Position numbers and translations under genes: made by a program. The notes beneath the pieces are model-generated. The model saw only the letters and a list, made by a program, of their open reading frames with translations, was not told the DNA's origin and ran no database searches. From Geodermatophilus tzadiensis (GTDB lineage Bacteria > Actinomycetota > Actinomycetes > Mycobacteriales > Geodermatophilaceae), in assembly GCF_003002915.1 (NCBI RefSeq), contig NZ_PVTG01000004.1, positions 62,001-126,000 on the forward strand: a DNA stretch of 64,000 bases. Direction: 5' to 3'. Shown here piece after piece: positions 34,059-41,972 of the stretch; positions within the stretch are counted from its first letter, which is position 1, and every line of letters begins with the position of its first letter.

Positions 34059-35717
34059 TCAGTCTGCGGGCTGGTCCTCGGCGATCCAGACGGCGGTGTC
34101 GGGCGGCAGCGCCACCGAGCGGGCCGAGCCGTGCACGCCGGGGCCCGAGGCGAGCAGCACCTGCCCGCGCGAGCCGACCAGCGCGGTGTCGGTGCCCATG
34201 TTGACCACGCAGCGGACGGTGCGCCCCTCCCCGGTGCAGCGCACCGTGAGGACGTCGCCGCGGGTGCTCACGGTGGCCTCGCCGGTGCCCAGCGCCGGGT
34301 GCTCCGCGCGGACGGCCAGCGCCTGGCGGTAGAGGTGCAGCACCGAGCCGGAGTCGCGGGTCTGCCGGGAGACGGCGTGCCGCCGCCAGTCGGCGGGCAC
34401 CGGCAGCCACGGCCGCGCGGCGCCGGCGGGGGAGAAGCCCACCCCGGCCGTCGCGTTCCACGGCATCGGGACGCGGCAGCCGTCGCGGCCGGCGCGCTCG
34501 CCGCCGCTGCGGAAGAAGATCGGGTCCTGCTTGGCCTCGTCGGGCACGTGCGCCTGCGGCAGGCCCAGCTCGTCGCCGGCGTAGACGTAGGCCGAGCCGG
34601 GCAGCGACAGCAGCAGCAGGGCCGCCGCGCGGGCGCGGGCCAGGCCGGTGTCGCCGCCGCCGAAGCGGCTGACCATGCGGTCCTTGTCGTGGTTGCCCAG
34701 CACCCACGACACCGGCGCGCCCACCCGGCCGAAGGCGTCCAGCGCGCTGCCGATCGCCTCGGCGAACGCCGGGGTCTCCCACCGCGACTTCAGCATCCGG
34801 AACGACAGCGACTGGTGCAGCTCGTCGGGCCGCGAGTAGAGGGCCACCTCGTCGAGGTCGGCCAGGCAGACCTCGCCCACCAGCATCGTGCCGGGGTACT
34901 CGTCGCAGACCGACCGCCACCGGCGCCAGACGTCGTGCACCTCGGGCTGGTTCCAGGTCATGGCCTGCTCGGGGCCGTGGCCGAAGAGGGTGGGGGAGTA
35001 GCTGCCGGGGTTGTCGCGCAGCTGCGGGTCCTTGAACAGGCCGTAGGCGACGTCGACGCGGAAGCCGCTCACGCCGCGGTCGAGCCAGAAGCGCAGCGTC
35101 CGCTCGAAGTCCTCGGCGACGACGGGGTCGCGCCAGTTGAGGTCGGGCTGCTCGGGGGCGAACAGGTGCAGGTACCAGCGGCCGTCCGGGGTGCGCGACC
35201 AGGCCGGGCCGCCGAACAGCGAGCGCCAGTTGTTCGGCGGCTCCTCCGACGGCGGGGCGAAGTGGTAGCGCGACGCCTCGGGGGCGTCGGGGTCGGCCAG
35301 CGCCGCCTGGAACCAGGGGTGCCGGTCGGAGGTGTGGTTGGGGACGACGTCGAGCACGACGCGCAGGCCCAGCTGCCGGGCGTCGGCGACCAGCGCCTCG
35401 ACGTCGGACACGTCGCCGTACTCCGGGTCGACCGCCCGGTAGTCGACGACGTCGTAGCCGCCGTCCGCGCCACCCGAGGGGTAGTGCGGGTTGATCCACA
35501 GCGCGTCGACGCCCAGCCACGAGAGGTAGGGCAGGCGGGCGCGCAGCCCGGCGAGGTCGCCGATGCCGTCGCCGTTGCCGTCGGCGAACGAGCGCAGGTA
35601 GACCTGGTAGACCACGGCCGAGCGCCACCAGGCGTCCTCGACGGACGGCGCCGGCGCGGGCCAGGGGGACTGCTGCCGGCCGGCGACGGTGCCGGCCGCG
35701 ACGAGTCGAGCGGACAT
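34059..35717 (-). CDS. GH13 alpha-glucosidase / oligo-1,6-glucosidase-like amylase
   Basis: 552 aa from ATG 35717. GH13 barrel motifs: VYQVYLRSFADGNGDGIGDL, DVVPNHTSDRHPWF (region I), GFRVDVAYG with nucleophile Asp222 (region II), VGEV with acid/base Glu282 (region III) and GNHDKDR with Asp344 (region IV). The layout fits alpha-glucosidases that release glucose from maltose, isomaltose or trehalose-type sugars; the preferred linkage is not clear. No signal peptide, so it is cytosolic. Direct repeats lie upstream of the start. A longer frame reaching 36263 is antisense to other sequence and was rejected. Confidence 0.9.
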   Translation of the reverse strand: MSARLVAAGTVAGRQQSPWPAPAPSVEDAWWRSAVVYQVYLRSFADGNGDGIGDLAGLRARLPYLSWLGVDALWINPHYPSGGADGGYDVVDYRAVDPEYGDVSDVEALVADARQLGLRVVLDVVPNHTSDRHPWFQAALADPDAPEASRYHFAPPSEEPPNNWRSLFGGPAWSRTPDGRWYLHLFAPEQPDLNWRDPVVAEDFERTLRFWLDRGVSGFRVDVAYGLFKDPQLRDNPGSYSPTLFGHGPEQAMTWNQPEVHDVWRRWRSVCDEYPGTMLVGEVCLADLDEVALYSRPDELHQSLSFRMLKSRWETPAFAEAIGSALDAFGRVGAPVSWVLGNHDKDRMVSRFGGGDTGLARARAAALLLLSLPGSAYVYAGDELGLPQAHVPDEAKQDPIFFRSGGERAGRDGCRVPMPWNATAGVGFSPAGAARPWLPVPADWRRHAVSRQTRDSGSVLHLYRQALAVRAEHPALGTGEATVSTRGDVLTVRCTGEGRTVRCVVNMGTDTALVGSRGQVLLASGPGVHGSARSVALPPDTAVWIAEDQPAD

Positions 35718-35756
35718 GCCCACACGATCGGCAGGGATCCGGCGACAGGGAGCGGC

Positions 35757-35802
35757 CAGATCCGACGAAGACGGCGCCCCGGTCCGGCAGATCTCGACGA
35801 AG
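35757..35802. promoter_or_regulatory. Direct repeats upstream of the GH13 gene
   Basis: CAGATCCGACGAAG (35757-35770) and CAGATCTCGACGAAG (35788-35802) are near-identical copies 31 bp apart, about three helical turns. The 290-bp gap between the GH13 start and the small gene at 36008 contains no other clear feature. Confidence 0.4.
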
Positions 35803-36007
35803 CGCGGCATCCGTGCAGGTGGTGGCCCTGGCAGGGCTCCGAGGGGTGCCCGGACGGCCGGCGGCACCTCACCCGGAGGGGTGGACGGCGCGGCCGGCTG
35901 AGGCGACGCCCACACCGGCAGGCGGATGCCCCGGCCGGCACCCCGCGTTGCACTGCCTGTTCGAGAGAGTTCAGGAGCCGCCCCGCGGCGGCAGGAAGTG
36001 CCCCACC

Positions 36008-36181
36008 ATGGCCGATCGCGCCCTCTGTCTGCGTCACCCCCGGCACGTCTGGCTCGCCAGCTGCCCCGACTGCACCGCCTGGTACCTCGCCGGACTGCGC
36101 GCCGGCCGCCAGGACCGGACGGCGGTGCCCGGCACCCGTCCCACCGCGGACACCGCCCGGGAGACCGCGCCCGCGGCCTGA
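36008..36181 (+). CDS. Small putative zinc-ribbon protein, 57 aa
   Basis: 57 aa. MADRALCLRHPRHVWLASCP continues with DC, giving C-x2-H and C-x2-C pairs that could bind one zinc ion. A disordered Thr/Ala-rich tail follows. CAGGAAG lies 9 nt before the ATG, and a very strong hairpin follows 20 nt after the stop, which together argue for a real gene. The open frame continues upstream to 35813, but only the ATG at 36008 has a ribosome site. The family is not recognised. Confidence 0.55.
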   Translation: MADRALCLRHPRHVWLASCPDCTAWYLAGLRAGRQDRTAVPGTRPTADTARETAPAA

Positions 36182-36201
36182 GCGCGGACCGACCGAGCAC
36201 C

Positions 36202-36244
36202 CGACGGCGCCCCGCCGGCCGACCAGGCCGGCGGGGCGCCGTCG
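36202..36244. terminator. Strong stem-loop terminator
   Basis: A perfect 19-bp stem (36202-36220 with 36226-36244; core GGCGCCCCGCCGGCC) encloses a 5-nt loop. It follows the 57-aa gene by 20 nt and precedes the luciferase-like gene. No U tract on either side. Confidence 0.8.
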
Positions 36245-36322
36245 TCGCCCCGACCTGGTTCACTGTGGTTGAGCGTTGAACGGTGGTGAGCCCGCCGGCG
36301 CCCGCAGGACTGGAGGACCCCC

Positions 36323-37351
36323 GTGCACCTCGGCGTCGACAGCTTCGTGGCAGCGGTGACCGACCCCTCGACGGGGCACGTCGTCGGCCCCGCGGAGCGG
36401 ATGGAGCACCTGCTCGAGGAGATCGAGCTCGCCGACCGCGTGGGGCTGTACTCCTTCGGCATCGGCGAGCACCACCGGGCCGAGTACTACGACTCCGCGC
36501 CCCCGGTGATCCTCGCCGCGGCCGCCGCCCGCACCGAGCGGATCCGGCTGGGCAGCGCGGTCGCGGTGCTGTCGGCGGCCGACCCGGTGCGGGTGTTCCA
36601 GCAGTTCGCCACCCTCGACCTCATCGCGAAGGGCCGAATCGACCTCGTCGTCGGCCGCGGCTCGTTCACCGAGGCGTTCCCGCTCTTCGGGCTGTCGCTG
36701 GCCGACTACGACGAGCTGTTCGACGAGAAGCTGGACCTGCTGCTGCGCATCCGCGCGTCCGAGCACGTCACCTGGTCGGGCCGGCACCGCCCCGCGCTCA
36801 CCGGGCAGGGCGTCTACCCCCGGCCGGTGCAGGACCCGCTGCCGATCTGGGTGGGCGTCGGCGGCTCGCCGGAGTCCTTCGTCCGTGCCGGGCTGCTCGG
36901 CCTGCCGCTGATGGTCGCGATCATCGGCGGCGAGCCGCGCCAGTTCGCGCCGCTGGTCGACCTCTACCGCCGCGCCGGCGCGCAGGCCGGGCACGCGCCC
37001 GAGACGCTGCGGGTCGGCCTGCACGTGTTCGGCTACGTCGCCGACAGCGTCCGGGCCGCGGCCGACACGATCTACCCGGGCTGGCACGAGATGTTCACCA
37101 AGGTCTCCCGCGAGCGCGGCTTCGCCCCGCCCAGCCGGGCCCAGTTCGACGCCACCAGCGGCCCGAACGGGGCGTTCTTCATGGGCGACCCCGACACCGT
37201 CGCGGCCAAGCTGCGGCGGGTCTCCGAGCAGCTCGGCGGCGTCGACCGGGTGGCGCTGCAGATGACCAACCCGCGCCTCGCCCACGCCGACCTGCTGCGC
37301 GGCATCGAGCTGCTCGGCACCGAGGTCGCGCCGCAGGTGGCCGCGCTCTAG
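36323..37351 (+). CDS. LLM-class flavin-dependent oxidoreductase
   Basis: 342 aa luciferase-like monooxygenase fold: GLYSFGIGEHHRAEYYDSAP (the GxGEHH motif), RTERIRLGSAVAVLSAADPV, GRIDLVVGRGSF and PLPIWVGVGGSPESF. It is closest in layout to the LuxAB-like group that uses reduced FMN. TGGAGG lies 7 nt before the GTG start. The stop codon shares CTAG (37348-37351) with the stop of the opposing LuxR-type gene. Confidence 0.88.
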   Translation: MHLGVDSFVAAVTDPSTGHVVGPAERMEHLLEEIELADRVGLYSFGIGEHHRAEYYDSAPPVILAAAAARTERIRLGSAVAVLSAADPVRVFQQFATLDLIAKGRIDLVVGRGSFTEAFPLFGLSLADYDELFDEKLDLLLRIRASEHVTWSGRHRPALTGQGVYPRPVQDPLPIWVGVGGSPESFVRAGLLGLPLMVAIIGGEPRQFAPLVDLYRRAGAQAGHAPETLRVGLHVFGYVADSVRAAADTIYPGWHEMFTKVSRERGFAPPSRAQFDATSGPNGAFFMGDPDTVAAKLRRVSEQLGGVDRVALQMTNPRLAHADLLRGIELLGTEVAPQVAAL

Positions 37352-40146
37352 TCCAGCAGCCGGGCGAGCTGCACGCGGGAGCGCAGGCCGCGCTTGCGGT
37401 AGACGCTGCCGAGGTGGTGCTCGACCGTCTTCGGGCTGAGGAACAGCTCCGCGGCGATCTCCCGGTTGGACGCCCCCCGCGCCGCCAGGACGGCGATCCG
37501 CGTCTCCTGCGGGGTCAGCGGCTCCTCGGGCAGCGGGCGGCGGGGCCGCGCGGTCCGCCCGGTGGCCGCCAGCTCGTCCTCGGCCCGCCGCGCCCAGTGG
37601 GCCAGGTCGACCGCGGCGAAGGCGTCGGCCGCGGCGGCCAGCTCCTCGCGGGCCCGCGTGCGCTGCCCCGACCGGCGCAGCCGCTCCCCGAACAGCAGCC
37701 GGGTGTGCGGCTCCTCGAACCGGTCGGGGGCCCGCGGGTGTGCGGCGAGCGCGTGCTCGAACAGCACGGTCGCCGCGCGGTCGTCGGGGCAGGCCAGCGC
37801 CCGGCAGCGGTGGGCCAGTGCCGCGGTCGCCGGTGCGGACCCCGCCACCCGGGCGTACTCCTCGGCGAGCGCCGCCGCCTCGGCCTGCCTGCCCAGCCCC
37901 ACCCAGGCCTCGACCAGCAGCGGCGCGACGCCCAGCGGCTCGCCGAGCGCGCCGACGCCGCCGTCGGCCGCCAGCCGCTCCTCCAGCAGCCGCGCCGCCC
38001 CGGCGGGGTCGCCGCGGCACAGCGCGCAGAAGGCCGCGGTGAGCGCCAGGTGGGCGGCGACGCCGGCCGTGCCCGCCCGGACGACGAGGTCGCGGGCGCG
38101 GTCGAGGTGTGCGGCCGCCTCGTCGTGCCGGCCGCGCGCGGCGTACTCCCAGGCCAGCAGCTCCAGGGCCGGCGCGGCGTCGGCGACGTAGCCGAGCTGC
38201 CCGGCGAGCTCGACGGACTCCCCGGCGTCGGCGAAGGCGCCCGCGTGGTCGCCGAGCAGGTGCGCCCGGCCGTGGGCGGTCATCGCCAGCACGGCGACCA
38301 GCACGCCGAGCGCGCCCAGGTCCCGCGTCTCCCGCAGCCGCCGCTCGACCACCGGGACGGCGGCCGGCCCGTCGGGCAGCCAGCCCACCGCGAGGGTGAC
38401 GAGGGGGAGCAGCCGCGGGTCGGCGCGCGCCTCGGGGTCGGCCTCCATCGTGTGCAGGGCCTGCCGCAGCTGCGGCTCCCCGCGGTCGGGTCCCCCACGG
38501 TGGGCGGCGGCCGCGCCGGCCACCCAGGCGGCCAGCGCCCGCTGCAGGGGATCGGTGTCGTCGGTGGCGGACGCCGCCCGTCGCGCGGTCGCCTGCAGGC
38601 CGGCGACGTCCCCGAGGCGGTGCTGCACGACGGCCAGGTCGGTGAGCACCCAGGCGGCGGTGCGGCCGGTGGCGAGCTCGGCGGCGGCCTGCAGCAGGTC
38701 GCGCGCCGCGGGCACCGAGCCGGTGTCCTGCTCGACGCGGCCGAGGACGTGCAGCACCTCCGCGCGGGCCGCCGCCGGCGCCTCGGCCCGCAGGACCTGC
38801 TCGGCCAGGGAGCGGGCGCGGGCGGCGTCGCCCCCCACGGCGGCGTCCCCGACCGCGGCCGCGAGCAGGCCCGCGGCCCGCGCGGCGTCCCCGGTGAGCG
38901 CCGCGGCCCGCTCCAGCGCGGCCGACGACGCCGCGAACCCCCGCCGTCCGCGCGCCCGGCCGGCCAGCGCCGCGAGCTGACCGGCCAGCGCCTCGTCCGG
39001 CCCGGTGGCGGCCAGCGCACGGTGCCAGGTGCGCGCGACGTCGTCCCCGGTGCGCGCCGTCTCGGCCAGCAGCCGGTGGGCCCGGCGGCGGTCGGCGGGG
39101 GTCGCCCGGCTCCAGACCAGGCTGCGCAGCAGCGGGTGCCGGAACTGCAGGGCGTCACCGGACCGGACGACGACGCCCCGGTCCTCGGCCGCGTCGAGGG
39201 CGGCGTCGGCGTCGGTGCCCGCCCGGGTCAGCGCGGCGGCCACGGCGCCGGCGCGGCCGTCGTACGCGGCGGCGAGGAGCAGCACCGCCTGCCGGGCACC
39301 GGGCGGGAGCGCGGCGACGTCCGGCTCGAGGGCGGCGGTCAGCGCGGGGCCCGCGGGGAGGTGGGCCGGCAGCGGCTCGCGGCCGGCGCGCTGGCCGGGG
39401 GTGAGCGAGCCGGCCACCTCGAGGAGGGCGAGCGGGTTGCCGCCGAGGCGCGCGCCCAGGCGGCGGGCCACGGGCCCCGCGACGGTGCCGGCCAGCAGCT
39501 CCTCGACGGCGCCCGCGTCGAGGTCGGCCAGCCGCAGGACGTCGGCGCCGGCGGGCGGGTCCGGACCCGGGCGCCGGGCGAGCAGCACGGCGATGCGGTC
39601 GACGTGCACCCGGCGGGCGGCGAAGAGGACGGCGCCGGCCGACTGGGGGTCGACCCACTGCAGGTCGTCGACGACGACGAGCAGGGGCGCGGGGACCGCG
39701 GCGGCGGCCAGCAGCGACAGGGTGCCCGCGGCGACCAGGTGCCGGTCGCCCGGGACGTCGGCCGGACCCCACCCCAGGGCCGCCGCGAGGGCCGCCGCCT
39801 GCCCGGGCGGCACCTCGCCCAGCAGCGGGCGCAGCGGGCCGAGCAGCTCGCCGAGGGCCGCGTGCGGGAGAGCCGCCTCCGACTCGACGCCGCAGGCGGT
39901 GACCTGCCGGAACCCGCCGGCCCGGGCGGCGGCCCGCAGCACCGCCGTCTTGCCGACGCCGGCGTCGCCCTCGACCAGCAGGAGGCCCGGGTGCCCGGCC
40001 CGGGCCCCGTCCAGCAGCCGGGCGACGCGGTCCAGCTCGGCCGTCCGCCCGACCAGGTCGAGGGTTCCCCCCGACGCGACGGGGTGCCCGCCGGCTCGAC
40101 GCTCGTCCGGCAGGGACCCGTCAGGAGGACGCCATGAACCCGTCAC
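37348..40146 (-). CDS. LAL-type LuxR transcriptional regulator (large ATP-binding)
   Basis: 932 aa from GTG 40146; the exact start is uncertain, since no SD is seen and a small plus-strand gene overlaps it. The N-terminus has LDLVGRTAELDRVARLLDGA, Walker A EGDAGVGKTAVLRAA and Walker B-like LLVVVDDLQWVD. Then come about 450 residues of TPR-like helical repeats rich in Ala and Arg, and a C-terminal LuxR HTH: LTPQETRIAVLAARGASNRE with the following LFLSPKTVEHHLGSVYRK. Such regulators respond to an inducer through the ATPase/TPR part. Its target is not evident. It is convergent with the luciferase-like gene. Confidence 0.9.
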   Translation of the reverse strand: MTGSWRPPDGSLPDERRAGGHPVASGGTLDLVGRTAELDRVARLLDGARAGHPGLLLVEGDAGVGKTAVLRAAARAGGFRQVTACGVESEAALPHAALGELLGPLRPLLGEVPPGQAAALAAALGWGPADVPGDRHLVAAGTLSLLAAAAVPAPLLVVVDDLQWVDPQSAGAVLFAARRVHVDRIAVLLARRPGPDPPAGADVLRLADLDAGAVEELLAGTVAGPVARRLGARLGGNPLALLEVAGSLTPGQRAGREPLPAHLPAGPALTAALEPDVAALPPGARQAVLLLAAAYDGRAGAVAAALTRAGTDADAALDAAEDRGVVVRSGDALQFRHPLLRSLVWSRATPADRRRAHRLLAETARTGDDVARTWHRALAATGPDEALAGQLAALAGRARGRRGFAASSAALERAAALTGDAARAAGLLAAAVGDAAVGGDAARARSLAEQVLRAEAPAAARAEVLHVLGRVEQDTGSVPAARDLLQAAAELATGRTAAWVLTDLAVVQHRLGDVAGLQATARRAASATDDTDPLQRALAAWVAGAAAAHRGGPDRGEPQLRQALHTMEADPEARADPRLLPLVTLAVGWLPDGPAAVPVVERRLRETRDLGALGVLVAVLAMTAHGRAHLLGDHAGAFADAGESVELAGQLGYVADAAPALELLAWEYAARGRHDEAAAHLDRARDLVVRAGTAGVAAHLALTAAFCALCRGDPAGAARLLEERLAADGGVGALGEPLGVAPLLVEAWVGLGRQAEAAALAEEYARVAGSAPATAALAHRCRALACPDDRAATVLFEHALAAHPRAPDRFEEPHTRLLFGERLRRSGQRTRAREELAAAADAFAAVDLAHWARRAEDELAATGRTARPRRPLPEEPLTPQETRIAVLAARGASNREIAAELFLSPKTVEHHLGSVYRKRGLRSRVQLARLLD

Positions 40147-40250
40147 CGCCCCGGAGCCTAGGACCGATCGGCGTGCAGCTGAGGTGGATCGCCTGCCTGT
40201 TCGGCGCGCCCGTCGACCCGCGGATGCTGCCCTGGCGGAGGCCGCGGTGA
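40134..40250 (+). CDS. Small protein, 38 aa
   Basis: A short frame with a consensus ribosome site, AGGAGG at 40123-40128, 5 nt before ATG 40134. The product starts MNPSPPRSLGPIGVQLRWIA and ends LPWRRPR. It has a short hydrophobic stretch (LRWIACLFGAPV) and a basic end, and could be a small membrane-associated or secreted peptide. No family is recognised. Its 5' end overlaps the start of the LAL regulator on the other strand. Support comes from the SD and the intact frame only. Confidence 0.45.
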   Translation: MNPSPPRSLGPIGVQLRWIACLFGAPVDPRMLPWRRPR

Positions 40251-40307
40251 GCCCCGGCCCGTGACCGACCCCGGCGTCGGGGGAGCGACCCGGCGGCGTC
40301 GGCTGAT

Positions 40308-40343
40308 GGGATCGGGGCCGGGATCGGGGCCGGGATCGGGGTC
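40308..40343 (+). repeat. Three tandem 12-bp G-rich repeats, G-quadruplex-capable
   Basis: GGGATCGGGGCC is repeated at 40308-40319 and 40320-40331, with the variant GGGATCGGGGTC at 40332-40343, followed by degenerate GGGTC units to about 40355. Six runs of three or four G on the plus strand could form a G-quadruplex. The array lies 90 bp upstream of the PspC gene. Confidence 0.75.
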
Positions 40344-40432
40344 GGGTCGGGGTCGGCGGCCAGGGTCGGATCCGGGGCGGTTCCGGGCGTCCCCCGATGT
40401 CCCGCGGCCGCCGGCGTCGGCAGGCTCGTGCC

Positions 40433-40741
40433 ATGACCTCGAACCCCCTTCCCCCCACCGTCCTCCCGACCGCCCCCGCCCCGCAGCGGGAGCTCCGGCG
40501 CAGCCGGTCCGACCGGATGCTCGGCGGCGTCTGCGGCGGCCTGGCCCGCTACACCGGCGTCGACGCCGTGCTGTGGCGCGCCGCCGTCGTCGCGCTGACC
40601 CTGGCCGGCGGTGCCGGACTGGTCCTCTACGCCGTCCTGTGGGTGCTCACGCCCGCCGAGCCGCTCGCCCCGGGCGAGCAGCCGCGCCCGGTCGACCGGT
40701 TCGTCGACCGGCTGGCCGGCCGCGGCGAGGACGCCGTCTGA
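40433..40741 (+). CDS. PspC-domain envelope-stress protein
   Basis: 102 aa from ATG 40433. RRSRSDRMLGGVCGGLARYTG is the PspC signature, followed by a membrane helix (VDAVLWRAAVVALTLAGGAGLVLYAVLWVL) and a basic tail. In actinobacteria PspC proteins act in membrane stress and PspA regulation, and some are the N-terminal part of sensor kinases. This one is a stand-alone form. The tandem G-rich repeat lies upstream. It is convergent with the MFS gene. Confidence 0.87.
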   Translation: MTSNPLPPTVLPTAPAPQRELRRSRSDRMLGGVCGGLARYTGVDAVLWRAAVVALTLAGGAGLVLYAVLWVLTPAEPLAPGEQPRPVDRFVDRLAGRGEDAV

Positions 40742-40745
40742 GCCC

Positions 40746-41930
40746 TCAGCGGCGCGGCAGCGCCAGCGCGGCGACCAGCCCCGCCCCGACCACGGCCGTG
40801 CTCACCGCGAACGCCACCTGGTAGGAGGCGACGTCGGTGAGCCAGCCGGCCACCAGCGGGCCGACGACGGCGCCGAGGTCGGCGGCCATCTGGAACACGG
40901 CCACCACCCGGCCGCCCCGGGCGGGGCTGACGTCGCCGACCAGCGCCGCGGGCACGCTCGCCAGCAGCGAGGCGGCCAGGCCGTAGCCGGCCATCGACAG
41001 CAGGAACGCCCCCGTCGAGGGCGGCAGCACCAGCACCGACAGGGCCACGGTGCCCACCGAGGCCCCCAGCACCAGGCTCGGCCGCCGTCCCCACGTGTCG
41101 GCCAGCCGGCCCGAGCGGAGCAGGCCCAGCGCCTGCGCCGCCGAGCCGGCCAGCAGCCCGGCCCCCGCCCAGGCCGCGGTCCGGCCGAGCTCCTCGGTGA
41201 CGTAGAGCGGGACCAGCGAGTTGCGGACGCCGAACAGCACCCAGCCGATGCCCAGGTTGGTCACCAGCGCCGCGACGTAGGCCCGCGACCGCAGCGCCGC
41301 CCGCAGCGGCACCGGCCCCTCGGCGAGGTCCGGTGCCGCGGCCGCGGCGCTGTCGGCGGCCGCCCGCGACGGCGACCGCAGCAGCACCAGCGCCACCGCG
41401 CCGGCGGCGAGCAGCGCGGCGGCGTAGAGGAAGAACGGCAGCCGCGGGGACAGCGTGGTGAGCAGCCCGCCCGCGGCCGGCCCGGCGATGCCGCCCAGGA
41501 TGAACCCGCCCTGGTAGGTGGCCGCGGCCCGGCCGCGCGCCGTCGGCGGCGCCACCCGCAGCAGCAGCGCCAGCGCGGCGACGGTGAACATCGCGCTGCC
41601 GACGCCGCCGGCGGCCCGCAGCCACAGGAAGACCGGGAAGGACGTCGCCAGCCCGGCCAGCCCGGTGGTCACCGCCACCATCGCCAGCCCCGCGGCGAGG
41701 ACGGTGCGCTCCCCGAGCACCTCCACCAGCCGGCCGCCGCCGAACGCCGACACGAACCGGAACAGGGCGAACGCGCTCACGGCCAGGCCGACCGCCGTCG
41801 TCCCGACGCCGAAGGAGGAGGCGAACAGCGGGATGGCCGGGGCCACGATGCCGAAGCCCAGCGCCACCACGAAGGCGACGACGGCGAGCACGCCGACCTC
41901 GCGGGGCATCTCCGCCGTCCGTCCCCGCAC
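40746..41930 (-). CDS. MFS transporter
   Basis: 394 aa, 12 predicted membrane helices in two halves of six. Motif A-like GGRLVEVLGERTVLAAG follows TM2, and GRLADTWGRRPSLVLGA is the second-half counterpart. Layout fits the drug:H+ antiporter group; the substrate is unknown. The start is GTG 41930 (AGCAT 6 nt upstream) or the internal ATG at 41909. It follows the DNA ligase gene on the same strand, with a hairpin between them. Confidence 0.86.
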   Translation of the reverse strand: MRGRTAEMPREVGVLAVVAFVVALGFGIVAPAIPLFASSFGVGTTAVGLAVSAFALFRFVSAFGGGRLVEVLGERTVLAAGLAMVAVTTGLAGLATSFPVFLWLRAAGGVGSAMFTVAALALLLRVAPPTARGRAAATYQGGFILGGIAGPAAGGLLTTLSPRLPFFLYAAALLAAGAVALVLLRSPSRAAADSAAAAAPDLAEGPVPLRAALRSRAYVAALVTNLGIGWVLFGVRNSLVPLYVTEELGRTAAWAGAGLLAGSAAQALGLLRSGRLADTWGRRPSLVLGASVGTVALSVLVLPPSTGAFLLSMAGYGLAASLLASVPAALVGDVSPARGGRVVAVFQMAADLGAVVGPLVAGWLTDVASYQVAFAVSTAVVGAGLVAALALPRR

Positions 41931-41958
41931 CGGGCGATGCTCGCAGCCGGTGCAGGGG
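41923..41958 (-). terminator. Hairpin between the DNA ligase and MFS genes
   Basis: CCCCGCACCGG (41923-41933) pairs with CCGGTGCAGGGG (41947-41958) with one mismatch, and the loop contains a nested GCGA/TCGC stem. It lies 15 nt downstream of the ligase stop and overlaps the MFS GTG, so it may terminate the ligase transcript or affect MFS initiation. Confidence 0.4.
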
Positions 41959-41972
41959 CCGCCGACGGAGGG

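Noticed and set aside
35718..36263. N-terminal extension of the GH13 enzyme by 182 residues
   Set aside because: The extension has no family similarity and crosses the strong hairpin and the small gene; the ATG at 35717 gives the normal GH13 N-terminus.
36258..36281. GTTCA...TGAAC inverted repeat before the luciferase-like gene
   Set aside because: Arms of only 5-6 bp with a long spacer, within expectation for chance.
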